NCBI GenBank assembly: GCA_039026595.1
Contig: JBCCMA010000086.1
Location: 1 to 15,524 of the forward strand
Source of the DNA: JBCCMA01 sp039026595
GTDB lineage: Bacteria > Pseudomonadota > Gammaproteobacteria > Steroidobacterales > JBCCMA01
DNA: 15,524 bases
Reading direction: 5' to 3'
The notes under the pieces are model-generated. The model was not told the DNA's origin. It did no database searches and saw only the letters and a list, made by a program, of their open reading frames with translations. The translations under genes were made by a program, and so were the position numbers. Shown piece after piece: positions 7,308 through 13,770 of the stretch (the stretch's first letter is position 1; every line of letters starts with the position of its first letter).

Positions 7308-7589
7308 ATGGCCCTGCGAATGTCGGCGGCCCTGCTCGCCGCCTTTTTGACAATATGCGTCCAGACCTCCGCGCAGACACTCGCCGTTCCCGGCGCCGCA
7401 AAAGCGAGCGACGTGAGTGCAAGCGTTCCGACCCGCGGCATGTCGATGGCCCAGGTTGAAAAGTCGTTCGGTTCGCCGGTGGCGCGCCGCTCCGCAGTGG
7501 GTGACCCCCCAATTACACGATGGGAGTACGGCGAGTTCATCGTCTACTTCGAGTACAAGCACGTTATCCACGCTGTGGCCAAACGCTAA
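7308..7589 (+). CDS. Small secreted BamE/SmpA-like protein of unknown function
   Basis: 93-aa protein. Residues 1-22 look like a signal peptide (MALRMSAALLAAFLTICVQTSA) with cleavage near Ala22. Cys17 is in a poor lipobox (LTIC), so lipoprotein processing is unlikely. The mature part holds PTRGMSMAQVEKSFGSP (41-57), PPITRWEYGEFIVYFEYKHV and IHAV. I recognise this as a small conserved gammaproteobacterial family whose helix-turn then two-strand pattern (GM..xQVExxFGxP... W.Y..F.VYFE..xV) resembles the BamE/SmpA fold. Its function is not known to me. I chose ATG 7308 because GGAG lies 6 nt upstream and the signal peptide then starts correctly. The upstream in-frame ATG at 7287 has no such site. 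It stands between sfsA (divergent) and mfd, and may be transcribed alone. Confidence 0.8.
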   Translation: MALRMSAALLAAFLTICVQTSAQTLAVPGAAKASDVSASVPTRGMSMAQVEKSFGSPVARRSAVGDPPITRWEYGEFIVYFEYKHVIHAVAKR

Positions 7590-7734
7590 CCGCGCGAGCC
7601 GCCACCGCGGGCGGCTCCACGACCTGTCTTCCGCAGGGGCAATCTGCCCCATGAACAAAACCAGTTGGGCTTGCGCGCCGATCTAGAGGGGGCACCCCCC
7701 GTCTTCCCGCACCGCTTCCGGACCGTCGCTCACC
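7590..7734. other. mfd leader region with three GC-rich hairpins
   Basis: 145 bases before mfd. Visible structures are GAGCCGCC/GGCGGCTC with a 6-nt loop (7596-7617), GGGGCA/TGCCCC with a 3-nt loop (7636-7650), and a G-run facing a C-run (7688-7699). None is followed by a T-run, so none is a normal intrinsic terminator for the small gene, though the first is the best candidate for a 3' end signal. I see no clear mfd promoter or strong Shine-Dalgarno. An 11-codon ORF (7651-7686) has no support as a gene. Confidence 0.4.
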
Positions 7735-10700
7735 ATGACCTCGACCACACCAGCCAATATTTTCACGCCACCTCTCCCGGACGCGGCCGGGCGAGTAAAC
7801 GCACGACGCTGGGGCCAGCTGTACGGCTCAGCCGACGCCCTGGCCGCCGCCAACGCGTGCCGTCGGTATGCGCACACCGCATTGGTCATTGCAAATGATG
7901 CCGAGCAGGCCGAACAACTCGCCACGGCGATGGGCTTTTTTGCACCGGACCTGAACGTCGCACTGTTCCCTGACGTAGACACGCTGCCCTACGATCGATT
8001 TTCACCGCACCAGGACCTGACCGGCCAACGACTGCGCGCGCTCGCCGCGCTTGGTGCGGGGACGCTCGATGCCGTGGTCACCGAGCCACGAGCGTTGATG
8101 CGACGCTTGCCACCTCTTCAGTTCGTCAAGGCCCGTTCTCTGGACCTGCGGCCGGGACAGACCCTCGCACCGGGCAGACTGCGCGAACAGTTGCTTGCCG
8201 CGGGCTATGTTCACGTCTCAACGGTCGTTGCGCCGGGCGAGTTTGCCGTGCGCGGCTCGCTGATCGATCTGTACCCTGCTGGCTTGGCCTCGCCTGTCCG
8301 CGTGGACTACTTCGACGATGATGTGGAGTCGCTCCGGGAGTTTGATGTAAAGACGCAGCGCAGCGGCGATGCGCTGGACGCTCTCACGCTGCTCCCCGCC
8401 CGCGAGTTCGCTCTCGACGAAGAAGGCATCAAGGGGTTCCGGCAACGTTTCCGCAAGCGCTTCGAGGGCGACCCCATGAAGTGCGGGGTTTATCGCGAGG
8501 TGTCCGACGGCAATGCGGCGGCCGGCGTCGAAAACTATCTGCCCCTTTTCTTTGACGAGACCGCGACGCTTTTCGACTACGTCGGCGACGCGCCGCTGAT
8601 CATCGAACACTTGAACGTACGCGGCGCCGCAGCCGATGCCTTTGGTGCCGCCGGTGAGCGATTCGATCAGTTTGACCATGACCTCACCGCGCCCATCCTG
8701 ACCCCGGAAGAATTGTTCATCGAGCCGGGGGCGCTTGAGTCTTTGATCGATGACGAGCGGCTGGTACGCGTTGGGCGCTTTGAGTCGACTCGTAAAGACG
8801 ATCAGGCTTTCGCGTTTGCCACCGCCGCACCCCCGAACCTGAACCTGAAATCGCAAAGCCGATCACCCACCGAAAAGCTCGCCGAATTTGTCGCGGGTTA
8901 TGACGGCGCCCTGCTGCTGGTCGCGGAGTCACCCGGGCGCCGTGAAACGTTGCTCGATATGCTGCGCGATCAGTCGCTCCGACCCGTCGCCGTCGCTGAC
9001 TGGCCGTCGTTTGTAACCAAAACGCCCCCGCTCGCGGTCACGGTGGCCCCACTGCAGGACGGACTGATGCTGCCGTCCGCTGGTCTCGCGGTGATCGCGG
9101 AGGATCAGCTGTTTGCGCGGCGCGCAAAGTCGAAGCGCCGCTCACGCTCGGCGCGCGACCCGCAAACGGTCATCCGCGACCTTACCGACCTGCGCATCGG
9201 CGCGCCCGTTGTCCACGAGACTTACGGTGTCGGTCGATACGAGGGCTTGAGTCATCTCGACGCCGGTGGCGCCAACGCGGAGTACCTGACGCTGACCTAC
9301 GCGGATGGGGACAAGCTCTATGTGCCCGTCCACGCGCTGCATCTGATTTCGCGCTACACCGGCGCTTCCCCGGAGCACGCTCCCTTGCACCGACTGGGCT
9401 CCGACCAGTGGGACAAGGCACGGCGCAAGGCCGCGCGCAAGATCCGCGACGTGGCTGCCGAGTTGCTGGCGCTTTATGCACAGCGCGCGGCACGCGTCGG
9501 CCAGAGCCTGTCGGTCTCACCGGCGGACTACCAGGCCTTCGCCGATGCGTTCCCGTTTGAGCCCACCATTGATCAGGCCGAGGCCATCGACGCGATCGTG
9601 GCGGACATGACGTCGCTCAAGCCAATGGATCGACTGGTGTGCGGCGACGTGGGCTTTGGGAAAACCGAGGTCGCTCTGCGCGCGGCGTTCGTCGCGGTCC
9701 AAAGCGGGCGCCAGGTGGTGATGCTGGTCCCCACCACATTGCTGGCGCAACAGCACGGACAGACGTTCAAGGATCGCTTCGCCGACTGGCCGGTCACCGT
9801 GGAGGTGCTGTCGCGCTTCCGGTCGCGCAAAGAGTCCACTGAGGTACTGAAGCGCGTCGCAAGCGGTCACGTCGATATCGTCGTCGGCACGCACCGGCTG
9901 CTGCAGCCGGACATCACGTTTGACAACCTTGGCCTTGTGATCATCGATGAGGAACATCGCTTCGGGGTTCGCCATAAAGAAAAGCTCAAGGCGCTGCGGG
10001 CCGAAGTGGACGTGCTCACACTCACCGCCACACCGATTCCGCGCACGCTGAATCTGGCGATGGGCGGGCTGCGCGACCTGTCGCTGATCACCACACCGCC
10101 CGCCGAACGTCTGGCCATCAAGACGTTTGTCAGCACATGGGACGACACGTTGATTCGCGAGGCCTGCCTGCGCGAAATCCAGCGGGGCGGCCAGATATTC
10201 TTTGTGCATAACGCCGTGCAGACCATTGAGAAAACGGCGAGAAAGATCGCGGAGCTCGTGCCCGAGGCGAGCATCGAGATCGGCCACGGGCAAATGCGGG
10301 AGCGGGACCTCGAACAGGTCATGCTGGACTTCTATCACCGCCGCTTCAATCTTCTGGTGTGCACCACCATCGTCGAGAGTGGCATTGACTGCCCGGCGGC
10401 CAACACCATCATTATCGACCGAGCTGATCGTTTTGGTCTGGCCCAGTTGCATCAACTGCGTGGCCGCGTTGGCCGGTCCAATCGCAGCGCTTTTGCCTAT
10501 TTGCTGGCGCCGCCCACCAATGAACTGACCGACGACGCCGTGAAGCGGCTCGAGGCCATCGAATCGCTCGAGGATCTGGGCGCCGGCTTCGCACTGGCGA
10601 GCCACGATCTCGAAATTCGAGGTGCGGGCGAACTGCTCGGCGAGGAACAGAGCGGGCAGATTCACGAAATCGGATTTTCCATGTACATGGAGCTGCTCGA

Positions 10701-11211
10701 TCGTGCGGTGACCTCCCTTCGCGCCGGCGAGGAGCCAGATCTGTCCACCCTTCAGAGCGACGGGGTTGAAATCGATCTTCATGTCCCGGCGTTCTTCCCG
10801 GACGATTACCTGCCGGACGTCCATATGCGTCTGGTGCAGTACAAGCGCATCGCCAGCGCCCCCGATGCGGACGCACTGCGCGAACTCAAAGTCGAGATGA
10901 TCGACCGCTTCGGGTTGATCCCGGATGAGGCGCAGGCGCTTTTTGAACTGGCGCTCGTACGACTGCAGGCGGCGCCGCTGGGCGTGTCGCGACTTGAGGC
11001 CGCCGATGAGCGTGGACGCATTGTCTTCGGCCCCAACGCGCGCGTCGAACCGGCCCATCTGATCGGTTTGATTCAGCACGAACCGTCGGTCTACAAGTTC
11101 GACGGCAAGGACACGCTGCGCTTTAACGCGCCGATGTTTGAACCCGCCGCGCGCTTTGATTTCATCCGCCGCACACTTTGGGCGCTGGCCGGTGAATCGG
11201 CGCCCGCATAG
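7735..11211 (+). CDS. mfd: Transcription-repair coupling factor Mfd
   Basis: 1158-aa DNA translocase that recognises RNA polymerase stalled at lesions, pushes it off and recruits UvrA for nucleotide excision repair. Residues 1-350 are the UvrB-like module, with early landmarks FPDVDTLPYDRFSPH and REQLLAAGYVHVSTV. Residues about 480-555 are the CarD-like RNA polymerase-interacting domain (IGAPVVHETYGVGRYEG). Translocase motifs follow: Walker A GDVGFGKT (637-644), DEEH (738-741), TATPIPRT (764-771) and QLRGRVGRS (907-915). Next comes the TRG region around 950-990 (DLEIRGAGELLGEEQSG). The C-terminal regulatory domain is about 1012-1158. Length is close to the 1148 aa of E. coli Mfd, and no key motif is missing. 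ATG 7735 is the first good start; the site before it is weak. csiV follows after 52 nt, as in other gammaproteobacteria. Confidence 0.98.
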   Translation: MTSTTPANIFTPPLPDAAGRVNARRWGQLYGSADALAAANACRRYAHTALVIANDAEQAEQLATAMGFFAPDLNVALFPDVDTLPYDRFSPHQDLTGQRLRALAALGAGTLDAVVTEPRALMRRLPPLQFVKARSLDLRPGQTLAPGRLREQLLAAGYVHVSTVVAPGEFAVRGSLIDLYPAGLASPVRVDYFDDDVESLREFDVKTQRSGDALDALTLLPAREFALDEEGIKGFRQRFRKRFEGDPMKCGVYREVSDGNAAAGVENYLPLFFDETATLFDYVGDAPLIIEHLNVRGAAADAFGAAGERFDQFDHDLTAPILTPEELFIEPGALESLIDDERLVRVGRFESTRKDDQAFAFATAAPPNLNLKSQSRSPTEKLAEFVAGYDGALLLVAESPGRRETLLDMLRDQSLRPVAVADWPSFVTKTPPLAVTVAPLQDGLMLPSAGLAVIAEDQLFARRAKSKRRSRSARDPQTVIRDLTDLRIGAPVVHETYGVGRYEGLSHLDAGGANAEYLTLTYADGDKLYVPVHALHLISRYTGASPEHAPLHRLGSDQWDKARRKAARKIRDVAAELLALYAQRAARVGQSLSVSPADYQAFADAFPFEPTIDQAEAIDAIVADMTSLKPMDRLVCGDVGFGKTEVALRAAFVAVQSGRQVVMLVPTTLLAQQHGQTFKDRFADWPVTVEVLSRFRSRKESTEVLKRVASGHVDIVVGTHRLLQPDITFDNLGLVIIDEEHRFGVRHKEKLKALRAEVDVLTLTATPIPRTLNLAMGGLRDLSLITTPPAERLAIKTFVSTWDDTLIREACLREIQRGGQIFFVHNAVQTIEKTARKIAELVPEASIEIGHGQMRERDLEQVMLDFYHRRFNLLVCTTIVESGIDCPAANTIIIDRADRFGLAQLHQLRGRVGRSNRSAFAYLLAPPTNELTDDAVKRLEAIESLEDLGAGFALASHDLEIRGAGELLGEEQSGQIHEIGFSMYMELLDRAVTSLRAGEEPDLSTLQSDGVEIDLHVPAFFPDDYLPDVHMRLVQYKRIASAPDADALRELKVEMIDRFGLIPDEAQALFELALVRLQAAPLGVSRLEAADERGRIVFGPNARVEPAHLIGLIQHEPSVYKFDGKDTLRFNAPMFEPAARFDFIRRTLWALAGESAPA

Positions 11212-11263
11212 CGGCTATTGATGCAGTACACTTAGCGCCGCTGAGAAAGAGGCGGCTGCTCCC

Positions 11264-11902
11264 ATGTTCCGACGCACCATCATTCTGCCCACCGCTCTCG
11301 CGCTGTTCGCCGGCAGCGGGGCTCCCCGTGCGCTTGCGCAGAACGAAACGGACCAGACGCCCTATCAGGTCGAGATTGTCCTGTTCGAACACGCCGAGCC
11401 GTTTGCCGCCGGTGAGGTGTTCGATCTGACCGACCGCACGGCGCTCGCGCCCACTGAGGATGAGCAGGCCACGCTCCTCGCGTTTGGCGATGGCGCTGCG
11501 CGTGAACAGGCGACTGTGGCCACCGACACGGACGACGAATCACCGACCCCGCGCCGGTTGGCGTCGTTTCCGGCCGTTGCCGAAGACGAGCTCACTCTCA
11601 CTGAAACCATCGCGCGTATTGACCGCGCCAGCCGTTTTAATCTGATTGGGCACGCGGCCTGGCGACAGGATGCGTTGCCCACCGAAGAGGCACCGGCGCA
11701 GCGCATCGGCCTCGGTAGCGTGCGCGGCACGGTGCTTTTGTCACGCAGCCGCTTTCTGAGGCTGGATATCGAGCTTGATTTCAAAGACGGTGAACAACCG
11801 ATCACGTTGAGACAAACCCGCCGGCGCGTGCAGCTGGGCCGGCCCCACTACATCGACCACCCGTTAATCGGCGCGGTGGTTCAGATCACGCGCCGACCGT
11901 AA
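11264..11902 (+). CDS. csiV: CsiV-family peptidoglycan-binding protein
   Basis: 212-aa secreted protein. Residues 1-25 form a signal peptide ending ALA before Gln26. The mature protein opens with YQVEIVLFEHAEP, and its second half carries GSVRGTVLLSRSRFLRLDIELDF and ends with HYIDHPLIGAVVQI. Those blocks, together with its place directly after mfd, fit the CsiV family. In Vibrio cholerae CsiV binds peptidoglycan in the periplasm and stimulates cell-wall synthesis through LpoA. Whether this copy does so is inference. The middle (about 60-115) is acidic and looks variable. ATG 11264 has an AGAGG about 11 nt upstream, inside the loop of a small GCCGC/GCGGC hairpin (11237-11256). Its TAA directly abuts the stop of the convergent L,D-transpeptidase gene. 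Confidence 0.85.
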   Translation: MFRRTIILPTALALFAGSGAPRALAQNETDQTPYQVEIVLFEHAEPFAAGEVFDLTDRTALAPTEDEQATLLAFGDGAAREQATVATDTDDESPTPRRLASFPAVAEDELTLTETIARIDRASRFNLIGHAAWRQDALPTEEAPAQRIGLGSVRGTVLLSRSRFLRLDIELDFKDGEQPITLRQTRRRVQLGRPHYIDHPLIGAVVQITRRP

Positions 11903-12391
11903 TCAGGCGTCAACCTTAACCCGCATGCCGACGGCCACGCGATCGAACAACGACACAATGTCGGCATTGCGCATGCGGATACAACCGTGCGAACCGGGCG
12001 TACCAAGACGAGTATCGTCCGGCGTCCCGTGCAGGTAGATGTAGCGTGAAAGCGTGTCCACACCGGACCCTCGATTGATGCCGGATTCGCGTCCAGTCAA
12101 CCAGAGAATACGCGTGAGGATCCAGTCACGTTGCGGGGCGGCGCGCGACGCGGCCGGGGTCCATAGTTCACCCGTTGCCCTGCGCCCCGAAAACACCGCA
12201 TTGACCGGCGCCCCGGCTCCGATGCGCGCCCGAATCTCGTGCTCCCCCAGCGGCGTTTTAAGACTGTCCGAAACGTTGCCGGCGCCGGCGGCCGCGGTGG
12301 AGATCGCAAACCGGTCCTCGCCACCGTCGACCCGCCGTGCGGTCAGCTCCTGCCTGTCTATGGAGACCGTCAGTTCGACGTAACCAGCCAT
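11903..12391 (-). CDS. Small L,D-transpeptidase (YkuD domain) without signal peptide
   Basis: 162-aa protein that is nearly all YkuD catalytic domain. The active-site pattern is complete: His121 in YLHGTP, then SHGCIRMRN with His135 and catalytic Cys137. LKTPLGEHEIRARIG and RDWILTRILWLTG match a family of short, stand-alone enzymes found in many proteobacteria. L,D-transpeptidases make 3-3 crosslinks in peptidoglycan or attach proteins to it, a periplasmic job. Here, however, the N-terminus (MAGYVELTVSIDRQEL) shows no signal peptide or TM segment. ATG 12391 comes one base after the rlmD stop, so the two are cotranscribed and probably translationally coupled. The frame extends upstream inside rlmD, but that stretch is arginine-rich shadow sequence. 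Substrate and location are unknown. Confidence 0.88.
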   Translation of the reverse strand: MAGYVELTVSIDRQELTARRVDGGEDRFAISTAAAGAGNVSDSLKTPLGEHEIRARIGAGAPVNAVFSGRRATGELWTPAASRAAPQRDWILTRILWLTGRESGINRGSGVDTLSRYIYLHGTPDDTRLGTPGSHGCIRMRNADIVSLFDRVAVGMRVKVDA

Positions 12392-12392
12392 A

Positions 12393-13763
12393 TCATTGCC
12401 TGTCGAAGACGGCGATCGACTCAACGTGCGCCGTGTGCGGGAACATATCCATGATGCCCGCCGCCGAAAGCTGGAATCCATGCTCTTTGACCAGACTGCC
12501 GGCATCCCGCGCCAGCGAACCGGGGTGACAAGACACATACACCACGCGCGTCGCACCGGTTGCCGCCACCGCAGGCAGTACGGCCTCCGCACCGGTCCGT
12601 GGCGGGTCGATCAGAACGCGATCATAGGTCTCACCGGCGAAACCAAAGCCCGTGACAGGTCCAAACAAATCGGCCGCGATGAACGCTGCATTGTGGAGCT
12701 CATTGCGCATGGCGTTGTCACGGGCCCGCGCGGTCAGCCCCTCGTCGCCCTCCACGCCCACAACCCGTCCGGCCCGGCGCGCAATCGGCAGCGAAAAATT
12801 GCCGAGACCACAGAACAGGTCCAGCACCCGGTCGTCTTTGTCCGGCGCCAGCAGATCGACGGCGCGTGACACCATCGCGTTATTCAGCTCGCCGTGGACC
12901 TGTATAAAGTCAATCGGCTCAAAGTGCATCGTCAGATCGAAGTCGTCCAGGCGATAGGTTAGCGCCCCCACCTCGCCGAGCGGCGTAACCGTGTCCAGCC
13001 CACCTGACTGCAGATAGATATCGAGCTCATGCGCGTCGCCAAACGCAAGCAATGCGGCTTCATCGGCTGTGCTGAGCGGGTCGAGGATGCGAAATACCAG
13101 CGCCGCACGATCATCCCCCACCGCGACCTCGATTTGCGGAATCCGATTTCTAATCGACAGCCCGGCAATGAGCGTGGACAGGGTGGTCAAAAGACCGCCG
13201 ATGCTTGGGTGCAGAATCTCGCATCGTTCCATATCCGCCACGTAAGGTGCGTTACGCTCGCGAAAGCCGACGAGCACTCGCCCTTTTTTGGGCACGTCTT
13301 TTACCGCGAGGCGAGCCCGGCGCCGATACCCCCACGCCGAGCCCGTTAGCGTGTCCAGCCATTCCTCAGGCATGACCTCGCCGATCCGCGAGAGCGCCGT
13401 TCGCAGGGCATCCGCCTTGCTGTCGCGCTGGGCGGGCACAGCCTGATGTTGCAACGCGCAGCCACCGCATACCCCGAACGCCTCGCAGCGCGGATCGACC
13501 CTGTCGGGGCTGGCGATCAGAACGGCGCGCGTTTCGGCCACATCAAAGCGCCGCTTACGGGCCGCTACGCGCGCGCTCACCCGCTCTCCCGGCAGGGCGC
13601 CGTTCACAAACACAGCCTTCCCTTCGACGCGCGCCACCCCGCGCCCGTCGTGCGTCAGATCCACGATCTGCACGTCGTCAAATTCTCGAAACGGTTTCCG
13701 GCGAGCCAATTTCCTGTCCCATTGTGCGAAGCGGGCAGAAACCGCCCGGCGGTGGGCTATCAT
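12393..13763 (-). CDS. rlmD: 23S rRNA (uracil(1939)-C(5))-methyltransferase RlmD
   Basis: 456 aa from ATG 13763. RlmD (formerly RumA) methylates U1939 of 23S rRNA using S-adenosylmethionine. A TRAM-like domain covers about 30-85. The Fe-S cluster cysteines are all present: Cys93, Cys99, Cys102 (CEAFGVCGGC) and Cys181 (MERCEI). SAM-binding motif DLFCGLGNFSLPIA and IDPPRTGAEAV follow. The catalytic cysteine is Cys412 in VSCHPGSLARD, and FPHTAHVESIAVF supplies the catalytic base glutamate. E. coli has SCNP where this has SCHP. The start is uncertain. ATG 13763 has no Shine-Dalgarno and leaves 7 bases to the divergent barA-like gene. TTG 13709 (438 aa) has GGGA 7 nt upstream and is nearer the E. 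coli length of 433. The gene sits divergently beside the barA homologue, as in E. coli, and heads an operon with the L,D-transpeptidase. Confidence 0.95.
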   Translation of the reverse strand: MIAHRRAVSARFAQWDRKLARRKPFREFDDVQIVDLTHDGRGVARVEGKAVFVNGALPGERVSARVAARKRRFDVAETRAVLIASPDRVDPRCEAFGVCGGCALQHQAVPAQRDSKADALRTALSRIGEVMPEEWLDTLTGSAWGYRRRARLAVKDVPKKGRVLVGFRERNAPYVADMERCEILHPSIGGLLTTLSTLIAGLSIRNRIPQIEVAVGDDRAALVFRILDPLSTADEAALLAFGDAHELDIYLQSGGLDTVTPLGEVGALTYRLDDFDLTMHFEPIDFIQVHGELNNAMVSRAVDLLAPDKDDRVLDLFCGLGNFSLPIARRAGRVVGVEGDEGLTARARDNAMRNELHNAAFIAADLFGPVTGFGFAGETYDRVLIDPPRTGAEAVLPAVAATGATRVVYVSCHPGSLARDAGSLVKEHGFQLSAAGIMDMFPHTAHVESIAVFDRQ

Positions 13764-13765
13764 AG
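13757..13765. promoter_or_regulatory. Near-palindromic CTATCATAG between rlmD and the barA-like gene, possible shared -10
   Basis: The 9-mer reads TATCAT on the plus strand (13758-13763) and TATGAT on the minus strand (13764-13759), each five of six with the -10 consensus. On the plus strand it is only 7 bases before the barA-like ATG, which would give an almost leaderless message. On the minus strand it would serve rlmD only if translation starts at TTG 13709. No good -35 is visible on either strand. Confidence 0.2.
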
Positions 13766-13770
13766 CGAAT

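Noticed and set aside
7596..7617. Intrinsic terminator after the small secreted protein gene
   Set aside because: The 8-bp stem is good, but the following bases are CACGACCTG with no T-run, so I list it only as a hairpin.
7651..7686. 11-codon ORF in the mfd leader as a possible leader peptide
   Set aside because: No ribosome site, no run of regulatory codons, and no terminator/antiterminator pair next to it.
9517..11079. 520-aa minus-strand frame opposite mfd
   Set aside because: It is long, but entirely antisense to the conserved translocase region of mfd. Its sequence looks like a complement shadow, with no motif, signal or ribosome site.
12392..12592. Upstream extension of the L,D-transpeptidase frame, as a possible signal sequence
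   Set aside because: It lies over the rlmD 3' end, is full of Arg and Cys, and has no n-h-c signal peptide layout.
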